A DNA stretch of 38,284 nucleotides from Actinomycetota bacterium (GCA_009920715.1 RFZO01000003.1:1-38284); one strand, 5' to 3'. Shown: positions 1 through 11,730, counted from the first letter of the stretch. The notes: generated by a model not told the origin, from the sequence alone. Made by a program: numbers and translations.

Positions 1-1
1 C

Positions 2-463
2 GTGCACGAGATGTACGGCTTGTGTCTGTACCGGGCAGGGCAGTGGAAGAAGGCCGCCGAGGAACTCGAGCGTGCACTCGTGCTGAACCCGGACTGGATC
101 TTCAACCACGCGGTGCTGGCGGACTGCTACAGGGCGCTCGGCAACCACCAGCGCGTGGAGGAACTCTGGAAGGAGGTCGCCGCGGCGTCACCCAACCCGG
201 AGTTGATGGCCGAGGCACGGATCGTCCATGCGGGTTCCCTCGCTGACCGTGGCCACCTGCAGGAGGCACTGTCGTTCATGGAGAAATCCGCCCAGGACGT
301 GAACCGGCCCGCCGAGCACCACCTGCGCCAGTGGTACGTGGTGGGTGACCTGCACGACAGGTTGGGCAACGTGATCGAGGCGCGCCGGTTCTTCGAGCGC
401 GTGGCCTCGCACGAACCAGGTTTTGCCGATGTCGTGGAGAGGCTTGCCGCACTGGGCGGCTGA
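2..463 (+). CDS. TPR-repeat protein, 5' truncated by window edge
   Basis: Translated ORF with TPR-like helices (LCLYRAGQWKKAAEELERALVLNPDW, AVLADCYRALGN); open at the window start. Confidence 0.75.
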   Translation: MHEMYGLCLYRAGQWKKAAEELERALVLNPDWIFNHAVLADCYRALGNHQRVEELWKEVAAASPNPELMAEARIVHAGSLADRGHLQEALSFMEKSAQDVNRPAEHHLRQWYVVGDLHDRLGNVIEARRFFERVASHEPGFADVVERLAALGG

Positions 464-494
464 GAGGCCACATGACCCCCAAAGGGAGGTCACA

Positions 495-869
495 GTGGCA
501 GGAAAAGACGCAGCAGCGAAGGGGCATGGACCGGCGGGCGACGTGAACGTCGTGGTGGTCGTAGGGGAGGTGAGTCGTGACGCAACGGTCACCGAGGCCG
601 GTGACGGACGGGTGTTCACCTCGTTCGACGTGGTGTGTCGGGGTGCCGACGGTCGCACTGTGGTCCCCGTCACTCTCGAGGCGGACAACCCGCTCACGGC
701 AGGCACCAGGGTTGCCGTGTTCGGGACGGTGAACAAGCGTTTCTACGCGGCCGGTGCGGGCCTCGCGTCGCGCACAGATGTGCGCGCCGACAGAGTCACG
801 GTCGTGCGCCGTCCCGCCCAGTTGGTGCGTCTGATGCAGGGCGTCGCCGATGACCTGCTGGGCCGCTGA
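495..869 (+). CDS. Single-stranded DNA-binding-like OB-fold protein
   Basis: GTG at 495 preceded by SD-like aaagggaggt; product VAGKDAAAKGHGPAGDVNVVVVVGEVSRDATV...FTSFDVVC...VTLEADNPLTAGTRVAVFGTVNKRFY resembles SSB beta strands. Confidence 0.7.
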   Translation: MAGKDAAAKGHGPAGDVNVVVVVGEVSRDATVTEAGDGRVFTSFDVVCRGADGRTVVPVTLEADNPLTAGTRVAVFGTVNKRFYAAGAGLASRTDVRADRVTVVRRPAQLVRLMQGVADDLLGR

Positions 870-909
870 GTAATGTGGTCGGCACCCGGCCGGACTATCG
901 AGGTGCCAC

Positions 910-1797
910 ATGAACAACGAGCAGTTGACCCGCATGCGTGAGGGGAAGGGCTTCATTGCCGCACTCGACCAGAGCGGCGGGAGCACCCCCAAGGCATTGA
1001 AGCTCTACGGAATCGAGGAGTCGTCGTACTCCGGCGAGGACCAGATGTTCGACCTCATGCACGCGATGCGCACGAGGATGATCCTCAGCCCCTCCTTCAA
1101 CGGGGATCGCGTGCTGGGAGCCATCCTGTTCGAGGGCACGATGGACCGCCAGATCGAGGGTGTCGGCTCGGCCGAGTACCTGTGGAACGCGAAGAAGGTC
1201 ATCCCTTTCCTGAAGGTCGACAAGGGTCTCGCCGACGAATCGGACGGTGTCCAGGTCATGAAGCCCATGCCGCAGCTCGACGAGTTGTGCGCGCGCGGCG
1301 TGGCCAAGGGGATCTTCGGCACCAAGATGAGGTCGGTCATCAAGGCGGCGAGCGCCTCGGGAATCGAGGCCGTCGTGGCCCAGCAGTTCGAAGTCGCCCG
1401 CCAGATCATCGGTCACGGGTTGGTGCCCATCATCGAGCCCGAGGTGGACATCAACATCCCCGACAAGGGTGCCGCCGAGGCCATCCTCAGGGCATCCATC
1501 GCCGCACACCTCGACTCTCTGTCAGCAGACCAGCCGGTCATGCTGAAGCTCACCATTCCCGACACCGACAACCTCTATGCGGACTTCGTCTCGCATCCGC
1601 GGGTCGTCAGGGTGGTTGCCCTGTCGGGCGGCTACAGCCGGGAGGACGCGAACGCGAAGCTTTCGCGCAACAGGGGAATGATCGCAAGTTTCTCCCGTGC
1701 GCTTTCAGAGGGTCTGTCGGCGCAGCAGAGCGACAAGGAGTTCGACTCGGTGCTCGATGCCACCATCGCGGGCATCTACGCAGCCTCCATCACCTGA
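910..1797 (+). CDS. fda: Fructose-bisphosphate aldolase class I
   Basis: [35 protein letters not shown]... is characteristic of bacterial class I FBP aldolase. Confidence 0.9.
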   Translation: MNNEQLTRMREGKGFIAALDQSGGSTPKALKLYGIEESSYSGEDQMFDLMHAMRTRMILSPSFNGDRVLGAILFEGTMDRQIEGVGSAEYLWNAKKVIPFLKVDKGLADESDGVQVMKPMPQLDELCARGVAKGIFGTKMRSVIKAASASGIEAVVAQQFEVARQIIGHGLVPIIEPEVDINIPDKGAAEAILRASIAAHLDSLSADQPVMLKLTIPDTDNLYADFVSHPRVVRVVALSGGYSREDANAKLSRNRGMIASFSRALSEGLSAQQSDKEFDSVLDATIAGIYAASIT

Positions 1798-1802
1798 CGC
1801 GT

Positions 1803-1820
1803 CGGCCCCCGGTGGGGTCG
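1803..1820. terminator. Candidate bidirectional hairpin between convergent fda and DUF1015 gene
   Basis: cggcccc-cggt-ggggtcg, 7-bp stem with one GU, in the 27-bp convergent gap; no T tract. Confidence 0.4.
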
Positions 1821-1824
1821 GAGC

Positions 1825-3027
1825 TCAACCGGCGGAAGACTCCAGCGGTCGCCACACGATGCCGGTGAGCAGTTTGGGCGTGAAGAAGGTGGACTTGGGC
1901 GGCATCAGCTCACCCGTGTCCGCGGTGCGGCGGATCTCGCGGAGCGACACCGGCCGGATGAGCACGGCACAACCCGCCTCGCCGGCAGCCAGTCGGGCGA
2001 GGACGTCGCCCACCCCGTGCTGGTAGGTCACGTCGCTCATCAGGTCCCCGAGAGCGTGTTCCAGCCGCGCACTGTCCATGTCGCGCACCCCCGCGAAGGT
2101 TTCCTCGCGCGGGGCGAGGAACGTGCCGTTGCCGTCGCTGTCCACGAGGCACAGGCAGCCGCGCCTGTCCATCTCGGCGATGGTCGACTGGTCCACTCTC
2201 CCCGCGGGGCTGGCCTCGTAGTGGTTGCCGATGCGCGCCAGCACTTCCGCGGCGGAGTGGTCCTTCACGAGGCGGTGGATGGCGGCGATGCTGAGCTGCT
2301 CGGCAACGAGTTCGGCAACGTACGTCATCGTGAGTTCGGCGGGGCCCCGGCCTTCCGATGCGCGCCTCTCGTCGCGGTACGTGCGGCTGATGGCATAACG
2401 GTGGTGCCCGTCAGCGATCAGCACCGGGTTCGACGACACAGCGGACGAGATGGCGGCGATGCGCCCCGGGTCAGTCACGCGCTCGGCGGTGTGGGTGACA
2501 CCCGAGATGTCCGTGACCTCGGCGACGGTCTCGCCCCGTTCCTGCAGCAGCGCCGTGAGACCCTCCGTGAGGGACAGTCCCCACACCGGGCTGAGGTTCG
2601 CCGCGGTTGCCCGCGTCAGGTCGAGTCTGTCCGTCTTTGCCTTCGGTGTGGTCCTCTCGTGCGGGAGCACGCCGCCCGCACCCTCGTCCACCACCTCGAG
2701 TGCACCGATCACACCGACGGTCTCCCGGTTCCTGCCGGCATCGTCCACGAACCTCATCCTGTAGAGGGTGAACGTGGGGTCCGGGTCCACCCGCACCGTG
2801 CCGTCGCTGAGCCAGCGCGACAGGACATCCGCGGAGTTCGCGTAGCGCGACTCTCCGTCGCGCTCGACCGGGTAGTCGACATGGACGATGTTCGCCGGGT
2901 GTGACGCCGCGAGCCGGTCGCGCTCGGTCTCGTCGAACACGTCGTAGGGGGGAGAGACGAGGGGTGCGATGTCGCCCGGCGCGCCGAGTGCGTACCTGGC
3001 GGCGCGGAACGGTTCGAAGCGTGGCAC
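1825..3027 (-). CDS. DUF1015 family protein
   Basis: MPRFEPFRAARYALGAPGDIAPLVSPPYDVFDETERDRLAASHPANIVHVDYP... typical DUF1015 N-terminus; ISSAVSSNPVLIADGHHRY motif. Confidence 0.9.
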   Translation of the reverse strand: MPRFEPFRAARYALGAPGDIAPLVSPPYDVFDETERDRLAASHPANIVHVDYPVERDGESRYANSADVLSRWLSDGTVRVDPDPTFTLYRMRFVDDAGRNRETVGVIGALEVVDEGAGGVLPHERTTPKAKTDRLDLTRATAANLSPVWGLSLTEGLTALLQERGETVAEVTDISGVTHTAERVTDPGRIAAISSAVSSNPVLIADGHHRYAISRTYRDERRASEGRGPAELTMTYVAELVAEQLSIAAIHRLVKDHSAAEVLARIGNHYEASPAGRVDQSTIAEMDRRGCLCLVDSDGNGTFLAPREETFAGVRDMDSARLEHALGDLMSDVTYQHGVGDVLARLAAGEAGCAVLIRPVSLREIRRTADTGELMPPKSTFFTPKLLTGIVWRPLESSAG

Positions 3028-3054
3028 TCACAAAGGGTGGCAGGATTGAGCCCC

Positions 3055-3840
3055 ATGGACAAAACCGCGCCGCCGAAGGTGCTGCTCTGCGACCTCGACG
3101 GTGTGGTCTGGCTGGCCCACCGCCCCGTGCCCGGTTCGGTGGATGCGCTCGTCGCCGCGGCCCGGGCGGGCGTGGAGATTCTCTACGTCACGAACAACTC
3201 GTTCTCGACGGTGGCGGAGCAGGAGGCCCACCTGGCGGCCATCGGAGTGGACGCGGCGGGGAGAGTCGTCACTTCTGCGATGTCGGCCGCGTCCGTGCTC
3301 ACCCCCGGCGGTCGGGTGCTCGTGTGCGGAGGGGCCGGGTTGCGCGAGGAGGTGTCGCGCGCGGGGTGCGAGATGGTGGTCGCCCACGAGAACCCCGGAC
3401 GCGTGGATGACTACAGCGACGTGGTGGTGGGGCTCTACCGCGAGTTCGACTACACGGTTCTCACCGATGCCATGCGCGCCGTGCGCTCGGGGGCGCGGCT
3501 CGTGGGGAGCAACGCCGACCATTCGTACCCGACGCCCACGGGTCAGCTGCCCGGCGGCGGTTCGGTGCTGGCCGCGATCGCCACGGCGGCGTCCGCCACG
3601 CCTGTGGTCACGGGAAAGCCGCACGAGCCGATGGCGCGCCTCGTGCGTTCCCGTTTTCCCGGTGTTGAGCCGGACGATTTCCTGATGGTGGGGGACAAGG
3701 CCTCCACCGACGGGGCGTTCGCCGCAACAATCGGTTGCCGGTTCGCTCTCGTCCTCTCGGGCGTCGACTCGGCAGCTGATGCCCCGCCCGGTGCCCTCGT
3801 GGCTGACGACCTGGCCGCGGTCATCCGGGCGGTGACGTGA
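3055..3840 (+). CDS. HAD-superfamily hydrolase, NagD/PGP-like (class IIA)
   Basis: LLCDLDGVVWLAHRPVPGS, ILYVTNNS, VVTGKPHEPMA, FLMVGDKASTDGAFA HAD motifs. Start taken as ATG 3055; the ORF track start is 3037. Confidence 0.88.
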   Translation: MDKTAPPKVLLCDLDGVVWLAHRPVPGSVDALVAAARAGVEILYVTNNSFSTVAEQEAHLAAIGVDAAGRVVTSAMSAASVLTPGGRVLVCGGAGLREEVSRAGCEMVVAHENPGRVDDYSDVVVGLYREFDYTVLTDAMRAVRSGARLVGSNADHSYPTPTGQLPGGGSVLAAIATAASATPVVTGKPHEPMARLVRSRFPGVEPDDFLMVGDKASTDGAFAATIGCRFALVLSGVDSAADAPPGALVADDLAAVIRAVT

Positions 3841-3874
3841 CGGGAGGTCCGTCGGTGCGCCCGCCTGTCATCGT

Positions 3875-3880
3875 TACGCT
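3875..3880 (+). promoter_or_regulatory. -10-like TACGCT 6 nt before tlyA GTG
   Basis: TACGCT-cgaatc-GTG(3887). Confidence 0.5.
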
Positions 3881-3886
3881 CGAATC

Positions 3887-4639
3887 GTGAGGATCAGGCT
3901 CGACTCCGCGATGGTGAAGCGCGGACTCGTGTCCACCCGTTCGGAGGCGGCACAGCTGATCGCGGAGGATGCCGTGACCGTGTCGGGGTCGCCCGCCTCG
4001 AAGGCATCCCGCCTGGTGGGGCCGGGCGAGCCGATCGAGATCGTGCGCCAGAAGCGGTTCGTCAGCCGCGGCGGGGAGAAACTCGAGGGTGCTCTCGCTG
4101 TTTTCGGGGTTGACGTGACGGGCCGTTCGGCGCTGGACGCAGGTTCGTCCACCGGGGGTTTCACAGACTGCCTCCTGCAGCACGGTGCCTCGAGGGTGTT
4201 CGCCGTGGACGTGGGGCGGAACCAGCTCCACGAGAGGATCGCGACCGATCCCCGCGTCACGTGGCGCGAGGGCGTGAACGTGCGCGACCTCACCGCCGCT
4301 GACCTGCCGTTCGCGTGCTCGCTGCTCGTTGCCGACCTCTCGTTCATCTCGCTCGTGACGGTCATGCCCGCTCTCTCGTCGCTCGTGACCCCGTCGGGCG
4401 GCCACGGCGCGGAGATGGTGCTCCTCGTGAAGCCCCAGTTCGAGGTGGGGCGCGAGGAAGCATCGCGGGGGCGCGGTGTCATCACGGACCCGTTTCTCCA
4501 CAGGGCCTCCGTCGACAAGGTCTCGGCGGCCGCAGTCGCGTCCGGCTGGACGGTGGCGGGGGAGACCGTGTCGCCCCTGAAGGGCCAGGACGGCAACACC
4601 GAGTTTCTCCTCCATCTCCGGGACCCTGCCCGGTCGTAG
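3887..4639 (+). CDS. tlyA: TlyA family rRNA 2'-O-methyltransferase / S4-domain protein
   Basis: MRIRLDSAMVKRGLVSTRSEAAQLI (S4), RFVSRGGEKLEGAL, ALDAGSSTGGFTDCLLQHGA, VADLSFISL. Confidence 0.93.
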   Translation: MRIRLDSAMVKRGLVSTRSEAAQLIAEDAVTVSGSPASKASRLVGPGEPIEIVRQKRFVSRGGEKLEGALAVFGVDVTGRSALDAGSSTGGFTDCLLQHGASRVFAVDVGRNQLHERIATDPRVTWREGVNVRDLTAADLPFACSLLVADLSFISLVTVMPALSSLVTPSGGHGAEMVLLVKPQFEVGREEASRGRGVITDPFLHRASVDKVSAAAVASGWTVAGETVSPLKGQDGNTEFLLHLRDPARS

Positions 4640-4642
4640 GTT
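4637..4642 (+). promoter_or_regulatory. -10-like TAGGTT 6 nt before nadK ATG; overlaps tlyA stop codon
   Basis: TAGGTT-gtaggc-ATG(4649); TAG 4637-4639 is the tlyA stop. Confidence 0.5.
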
Positions 4643-4648
4643 GTAGGC

Positions 4649-5521
4649 ATGGGTCGAGTCGGGATTGCCATCCACCGGTTCCGTGAGGACGCAGTCGCCA
4701 CGGGCCGGGAGATCATCGAGTGGTGCGCCGCCCACGGGCATGTCCCTGTCGTGGCGGCGGCTGACCTGCCGACACTGAGCGCCTCGGGAGGCCTGCCCGG
4801 TGTGGAGACCGATGACCTCCTGGAGGGGATCGACGTCCTCGTCTCCATCGGCGGCGACGGGACCATGCTGCGTTCCGTGCGAACCCTCGACGGCAGGCCG
4901 GTTCCCGTCATCGGCGTGAACGTCGGCCTGCTCGGGTACCTGACCGCCGTCGAGCAGGGCCAGGCTGTCGACGCGCTCGAGGCCTTCATGTCCGGCGCCG
5001 AGGGGAGGGACTTCCATCTCGACGACAGGATGCTCGTGCGTGTCCGCGTGTGGTCGTCCGGCTCCTACCTCGGCGAACGGCGCGCACTGAACGAGGTGGT
5101 GGTGGAGAAGAAGGAGGCGGGACACACAGTGAGGGTCGCGGTGGAGATCGACGGGGCCGCCTTCAGCACCTACGCCGCGGACGGGCTGATCGTCGCCTCA
5201 CCCACCGGATCCACCGCGTACTCGATGTCCGCCCGCGGCCCGATCCTCTCGCCGCGGATGAGGGCGCTCCTCGTCACGCCCGTCTCGCCCCACATGTTGT
5301 TCGACCGCTCGCTCGTCCTCGACCCTTCCGAGCGCATCCGCATCGAGGTCACGGGACACAGGCACGTGAACGTTGCCGTTGACGGAGAGCTCATGCACTC
5401 ACTGCGGCCGGGGGATGTGGTGGAAGTGGATGCAGCGGAGGAGACGGCCCGTTTCGTGCGGTTCGAGGGCATGCGGTTCCACCAGATCCTCAAGTCGAAG
5501 TTCGGTCTGGCGGACCGCTGA
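4649..5521 (+). CDS. nadK: NAD kinase
   Basis: LVSIGGDGTMLRSVR (GGDG), GVNVGLLGYLT, ADGLIVASPTGSTAYSMSARGPI. Confidence 0.95.
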   Translation: MGRVGIAIHRFREDAVATGREIIEWCAAHGHVPVVAAADLPTLSASGGLPGVETDDLLEGIDVLVSIGGDGTMLRSVRTLDGRPVPVIGVNVGLLGYLTAVEQGQAVDALEAFMSGAEGRDFHLDDRMLVRVRVWSSGSYLGERRALNEVVVEKKEAGHTVRVAVEIDGAAFSTYAADGLIVASPTGSTAYSMSARGPILSPRMRALLVTPVSPHMLFDRSLVLDPSERIRIEVTGHRHVNVAVDGELMHSLRPGDVVEVDAAEETARFVRFEGMRFHQILKSKFGLADR

Positions 5522-7152
5522 TGCTGGTCGAACTGGCCATCGAGAACCTCGGGGTCATCGAGCGCGTCAGTCTCACGTTCGGCCCCGGCTTCACGGTTGT
5601 CACGGGCGAGACGGGGGCGGGCAAGACAATGCTCGTCGAGGCCATCAATCTTCTCGTCGGGGCCCGTGCCGACGCCACTGTCGTGCGCGCCGGGTGCGAA
5701 GAGGCACGCGTGGAGGCCCGTTTCGTCAGGACATCCCAGGACGGTGCCGAGAGCGAGGTCATCCTCGCCCGCGTGGTGGCGAAGGAGGGGCGCTCCAGGG
5801 CCTACGTGGACGGCCGCATGGCCACGGTGTCACAGCTGGCCGAGATCGGGGCGGAGCTGGTGGACATCCACGGCCAGCACGCGCACCAGCGCCTGCTCGG
5901 TGCCGCTGTCCAGCGCGAGGCGCTCGACCGCTTTGCCGGAGTCGACCTGTCCGGGTTGCGGTCGGCGCGCGAGAAGGTCACCGAGATCGATGCCGGTCTC
6001 GCCGCCCTCGGCGGCGACGAGAAGACACGGGCGCGCGAGATCGACCTGCTGGAGTTCCAGGTGGGTGAGATTCACGGTGCCGCAATCCTGTCGGCTGATG
6101 AGGAGGCCGAACTCGGGCGCGAGGAGGACCTCCTCGCCGACGCCACCAAGCACCGGGACGCGTTGTGGGCAGCAGCGGACGCGCTCGGTGCCGACGACGG
6201 TGCGCTCGACTCGATCGGTTCTGCCGTCCGGGCACTCGGCACCCTCGAGGGCCTGGGGAGTCTGAGGGAACGGATCGTGTCACTTTCTGCCGAGGCATCA
6301 GACGTGGTCGCCGAACTGCGCGCCGCAGCGGAGGCCTCCGAGGAGAACCCCGAGCGCCTCGCGGCCGTGAGGGCCAGACGCCAGTTGCTGCGGGACCTGA
6401 TGCGCAAGTACGGCGACTCCCTCGGCGACGTGATCCGATTCGGCGACGAGGCCGCCGTCCGGCTGGCCGAACTGGCCGGGTATGCGGACCGTGTGGCGGA
6501 ACTCAACGCGGCGCGGGAGAAGGCCCTGCGCGCGCTGCATGCCGAGCAGGTGAAGGTGGGTGATTCCCGGCGAAAGGCCGCCCCGGCACTGGGAAAGGCA
6601 GTCGAGGGGCACCTGCGCACCCTTGCCCTGCCGCACGCCGAGGTGATCGTGTCGGTCGGGGACCGCGAGGCAGACCCGGCCGGCGAAGCCGTCGCGTTCC
6701 TTCTCGCCGCAAACCCCGGTTCGGAGCCGTTGCCGCTCACCAAAGTGGCAAGCGGCGGCGAGCTCGCCCGCACAATGCTCGCCATACGGCTCGTGCTGTC
6801 TGATGACCCCGGCACCATGGTGTTCGACGAAGTCGACGCGGGCATCGGTGGGTCGGCAGCCGTCGCGGTGGCCGCCGCACTGCGCACCCTCGGCGAACGG
6901 CACCAGGTGTTCGCGGTCACCCACCTGCCGCAGGTCGCGGCGAGTGCTCACCACCACGTTGCCGTGTCCAAGGAAGTTGCCAAGGGCAAGACGTACGGGT
7001 CGGCGGTGGTGCTGGGGGAGGACGAGCGGGTCAGCGAGGTCGCGCGGATGCTGTCGGGGGGAGTCGCCGACGAATCCGCCACCACCCACGCGCGGGATCT
7101 CATCGCCACGCTCTCCGCCGGCCGCGCAAAGGGTCGCAAGCCCTCACGGTGA
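5521..7152 (+). CDS. recN: DNA repair protein RecN
   Basis: MLVELAIENLGVIERVSLTFGPGFTVVTGETGAGKTMLVEAINLLVG; VDIHGQHAHQRLL; MVFDEVDAGIGGSAA. TGATG overlap with nadK. Confidence 0.95.
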   Translation: MLVELAIENLGVIERVSLTFGPGFTVVTGETGAGKTMLVEAINLLVGARADATVVRAGCEEARVEARFVRTSQDGAESEVILARVVAKEGRSRAYVDGRMATVSQLAEIGAELVDIHGQHAHQRLLGAAVQREALDRFAGVDLSGLRSAREKVTEIDAGLAALGGDEKTRAREIDLLEFQVGEIHGAAILSADEEAELGREEDLLADATKHRDALWAAADALGADDGALDSIGSAVRALGTLEGLGSLRERIVSLSAEASDVVAELRAAAEASEENPERLAAVRARRQLLRDLMRKYGDSLGDVIRFGDEAAVRLAELAGYADRVAELNAAREKALRALHAEQVKVGDSRRKAAPALGKAVEGHLRTLALPHAEVIVSVGDREADPAGEAVAFLLAANPGSEPLPLTKVASGGELARTMLAIRLVLSDDPGTMVFDEVDAGIGGSAAVAVAAALRTLGERHQVFAVTHLPQVAASAHHHVAVSKEVAKGKTYGSAVVLGEDERVSEVARMLSGGVADESATTHARDLIATLSAGRAKGRKPSR

Positions 7153-7180
7153 GCATGACGTGCCCGGAGCGGCGATGGGG

Positions 7181-8852
<1,672 letters not shown>

Positions 8853-8853
<1 letters not shown>

Positions 8854-9360
8854 TGTCCCGGTCTGACGGCACGCCCGGGGGGTTCCGGACCGAATCCCTC
8901 CACACCGTGCACGACTGGACCTACTCGCGGCTCGTGACGCGCACCGTGGTGGCCCCGTCCGGGGACAGGTTCTCGCGCACCTACGTGGACTCGCCCGGCG
9001 CGGTGGCCGTGGTCGCCGTGACGCCTGACGACCGCATCATCCTGGTCGACCAGTACAGGGCAACCGTCGACGGATGGGTGACCGAGATTCCCGCGGGCAT
9101 GAGGGACGTGGAGGGGGAGGATCCTCTCCTCACGGCGCAGCGCGAACTTGCCGAGGAGGCCGGTTTCACCGCGACCGAATGGCAGTCGCTCGGGTCGGCT
9201 CACGGCGGGCGACTCCACGCCCCACGGGCCTGAGGAGCACGAGATGACGGTCAGCAGCGTGCCCTTCGACGACGCGGTGCGGATGGCGGTCGACGGCACG
9301 ATCACGGACTCCAAGTCCGTGGCCGGGATTCTCCGTGCCGCCCGCCTGCTGGGCAGGTGA
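8853..9360 (+). pseudogene. Nudix hydrolase (ADP-ribose pyrophosphatase-like) interrupted by an apparent internal deletion/frameshift near 9198-9213
   Basis: Frame 1 (8853-9233) has a Nudix box GMRDVEGEDPLLTAQRELAEEAGF and ends GSAHGGRLHAPRA*. A second frame resumes DSTPHGPEEHEMTVSSVPFDDAVRMAVDGTITDSKSVAGILRAARLLGR* to 9360. Residues expected between (SPGxxxE...ylA segment) are missing. Confidence 0.75.
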
Positions 9361-10289
9361 CGGTGTCCCGCCCCGGGACGGGAGACGAAGACGCCGCGGA
9401 GGCATTCCTCACGTGGCTGCGCGTGGAACGCGGGCGTGCGGCAAACACTGTCGCCTCGTACCGCAGGGACCTGCGGTTGGCCGGCGAGTGGCTCTCCGGC
9501 AACGGTGAGTCACTTCTCGGTGCGACCCCCGCGGGTCTCGCGTCCCTCGTGGCTCACCTGCAGTCATCGGGCGAGGCAGAGTCCACCACGGCCAGACGAC
9601 TGGCCGCCCTGCGGATGTTCTATGCCCATGCGGTGGCAGAGGGCGTGTTGGCGACCGACCCGACCGTGCGGCTGGAGGGCGTCCGCGTGTCCGCGGGCGT
9701 GCCCAAGCCGTTGACGATGGAGGAGACCGAACGTCTCCTCTCGTCCGTCACGGGGGACGATCCTGTCGCCGCACGGGACCGCGCACTCCTCGAGTTCCTC
9801 TACGCGACCGGCGCCCGCATCTCCGAGGCCTGCGGCCTCGATCTCGACGACCTCGACAGGGCGAACCGCCTTGTGCGGCTGTTCGGGAAGGGGAGCAAGG
9901 AGAGAATCGTCCCCGTGGGGAGCGTGGCCCTCGATGCGATGTCGGCGTACCTGGACGACGCGCGCGGTGCGCTGTGCCCAGTGGACTGGAGGAGTCCCGG
10001 CGACCGCTCCGCGGTGTTCCTGACAAACAGGGGGCGCCGCCTGAACCGGCAGAAGGCGTGGGACATCGTGCGCCGTGCGGGCGAGGCGGCAGGGATCGGG
10101 CGGGACATGTCCCCGCACGTCCTGCGCCACACGTGCGCCACGCACATGCTGGAGCACGGGGCGGACCTGCGGATCGTTCAGGAGATGCTGGGTCACGCCA
10201 CCATCTCGACGACGCAGGTGTACACGAAGGTCTCGCAGGAGCGCCTGCTGGCGGTGTACCGCGGGGCGCACCCGAGGGCGACGGCGTGA
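9357..10289 (+). CDS. xerD: Tyrosine recombinase XerD-type
   Basis: LLEFLYATGARISEACGLDLDDLD, HVLRHTCATHMLEHGADLRIVQEMLGHATISTTQVYTKVS (R-H-R-H-Y); GTGA overlap with Nudix stop. Confidence 0.93.
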   Translation: MTVSRPGTGDEDAAEAFLTWLRVERGRAANTVASYRRDLRLAGEWLSGNGESLLGATPAGLASLVAHLQSSGEAESTTARRLAALRMFYAHAVAEGVLATDPTVRLEGVRVSAGVPKPLTMEETERLLSSVTGDDPVAARDRALLEFLYATGARISEACGLDLDDLDRANRLVRLFGKGSKERIVPVGSVALDAMSAYLDDARGALCPVDWRSPGDRSAVFLTNRGRRLNRQKAWDIVRRAGEAAGIGRDMSPHVLRHTCATHMLEHGADLRIVQEMLGHATISTTQVYTKVSQERLLAVYRGAHPRATA

Positions 10290-10732
10290 TCCGGAACGTT
10301 CCGCATCTGGTGCGCCGGGCAGTGACCAGTCTCAGCAACCACGAGCCGTCCACTGCGCGTGTCGCCACGGCTCGGGAGGTCCTCCGTGACGGTGAGTTCG
10401 CGGTGTGGAGCTCCATGCAGGCGCGCGACCGGCGGCACAGTCTCGACGTTCTCGCCCGGTTCGACAGGCTGTGCCCCGGGGCCGAGCGTGCCGAGCGCGC
10501 CGCCGCGCTGCTCCATGACGTCGGCAAGGCGGCGAGCCCGCTCGGCTGGGCCGGACGTGTGCTCGCGACCGTGGTCGGCGGCCGAACGGACGCAATGCGC
10601 ACCTATCTCGACCACGAGCGCATCGGTGCCGCGATGATCGCGGCCGTGAGCGAGCCCCGGACCGTCGACCTGGTGGGCGGGGGCTGCACTGACGAACGTG
10701 CGGATGCCCTCCGGCGGGCCGACGGCGCCTGA
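10286..10732 (+). CDS. HD-domain protein (putative phosphohydrolase)
   Basis: GTG 10286 in GTGA overlap with xerD stop; DRRHSLDVLARFDRL...AALLHDVGK HD motif. Confidence 0.75.
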   Translation: MIRNVPHLVRRAVTSLSNHEPSTARVATAREVLRDGEFAVWSSMQARDRRHSLDVLARFDRLCPGAERAERAAALLHDVGKAASPLGWAGRVLATVVGGRTDAMRTYLDHERIGAAMIAAVSEPRTVDLVGGGCTDERADALRRADGA

Positions 10733-10734
10733 GG

Positions 10735-11724
10735 TCAGACGCGCGGCAGCAGACCGACGGCGGAGTGCACCCGCGCCAGCGTGGCGGCCGCGACAGCCCT
10801 CGCCCGGTCGTTGCCGATGCGCAGCAGGCGCGTGAGTTCGCCCCTGTCCGCCATCAACTCGCCGTACCGCGCGCGCACCGGCTCGACCACGGAGATGACG
10901 GCCTCGGCCGTGTCCTTCTTCAGCGGCCCGTACTGCGAGTACGAGGCGGCGAGAGTGTCGACCGGCGTACCCGAGCAGGCCGAGAGAATGTCGAGCAGGT
11001 TCGACACGCCCGGCTTGGCGGCACGGTCGTAGCGGACCTCGCCGTCGTTGTCGGTGACCGCGCGCTTGAACTTCTTCTCGATCGTCGCGTTGTCATCCAG
11101 CATGTACACGATGCCCGCGTCCGTGGCAGCGGACTTCGACATCTTCGACGTGGGATCCTGCAGGTCCATCACCCTCGCCCCTGCCTTGGGGTGGACGGCC
11201 CTCGGGATGACGAAGGTGTCGCCGAATCGGTGGTTGAAACGCAGTGCGACGTCCCGGGTGATCTCGACGTGCTGCCTTTGGTCGTCGCCGACGGGCACCT
11301 CGTCAGCGTCGTAGAGGAGGATGTCCGCCGCCATGAGGGCGGGGTAGGTGAAGATGCCGGCGGAGATGAACTCCCCCTCGCGCTTCGCGGACTTGTCCTT
11401 GAACTGGGTCATGCGGGACAGTTCGCCGTACGACACCGTGCACTCCATGATCCAGGAGAGCTCGGAGTGCTCGTGGATGTGGCTCTGCACGAAGACGGTC
11501 GCCACCTGCGGGTCGAGGCCGACCGCGAAGAGCATGGCGGCCAGCTCGACGGTCTGGTCACCGATGAGGCCGGGTGTGTCGACGACGGTGAGGGCGTGGA
11601 GGTCGACGATGCCGTGGTACACGTCGCCCTCGTGCTGGCCGGCCACCCAGTTGATGAGCGCGCCGAGATGATTCCCGAGATGCACCGAGCCAGTCGGTTG
11701 GATGCAGGAGAGCACGCGGGGCAC
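10735..11724 (-). CDS. trpS: Tryptophanyl-tRNA synthetase
   Basis: MPRVLSCIQPTGSVHLGNHLGALINW (HIGH-like), DPTSKMSKSAATD (KMSKS). Confidence 0.96.
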   Translation of the reverse strand: MPRVLSCIQPTGSVHLGNHLGALINWVAGQHEGDVYHGIVDLHALTVVDTPGLIGDQTVELAAMLFAVGLDPQVATVFVQSHIHEHSELSWIMECTVSYGELSRMTQFKDKSAKREGEFISAGIFTYPALMAADILLYDADEVPVGDDQRQHVEITRDVALRFNHRFGDTFVIPRAVHPKAGARVMDLQDPTSKMSKSAATDAGIVYMLDDNATIEKKFKRAVTDNDGEVRYDRAAKPGVSNLLDILSACSGTPVDTLAASYSQYGPLKKDTAEAVISVVEPVRARYGELMADRGELTRLLRIGNDRARAVAAATLARVHSAVGLLPRV

Positions 11725-11730
11725 GCCGAA

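Noticed and set aside
3821-5125. 434-aa and nested 371-aa minus-strand ORFs over tlyA/nadK
   Set aside because: Antisense shadow ORFs; conserved motifs are on the plus strand.
9357-10289. Tyrosine recombinase as an integrase marking a mobile element
   Set aside because: Position between Nudix and the scpAB region is the usual chromosomal xerD context; no att-like repeats or phage/plasmid genes seen.
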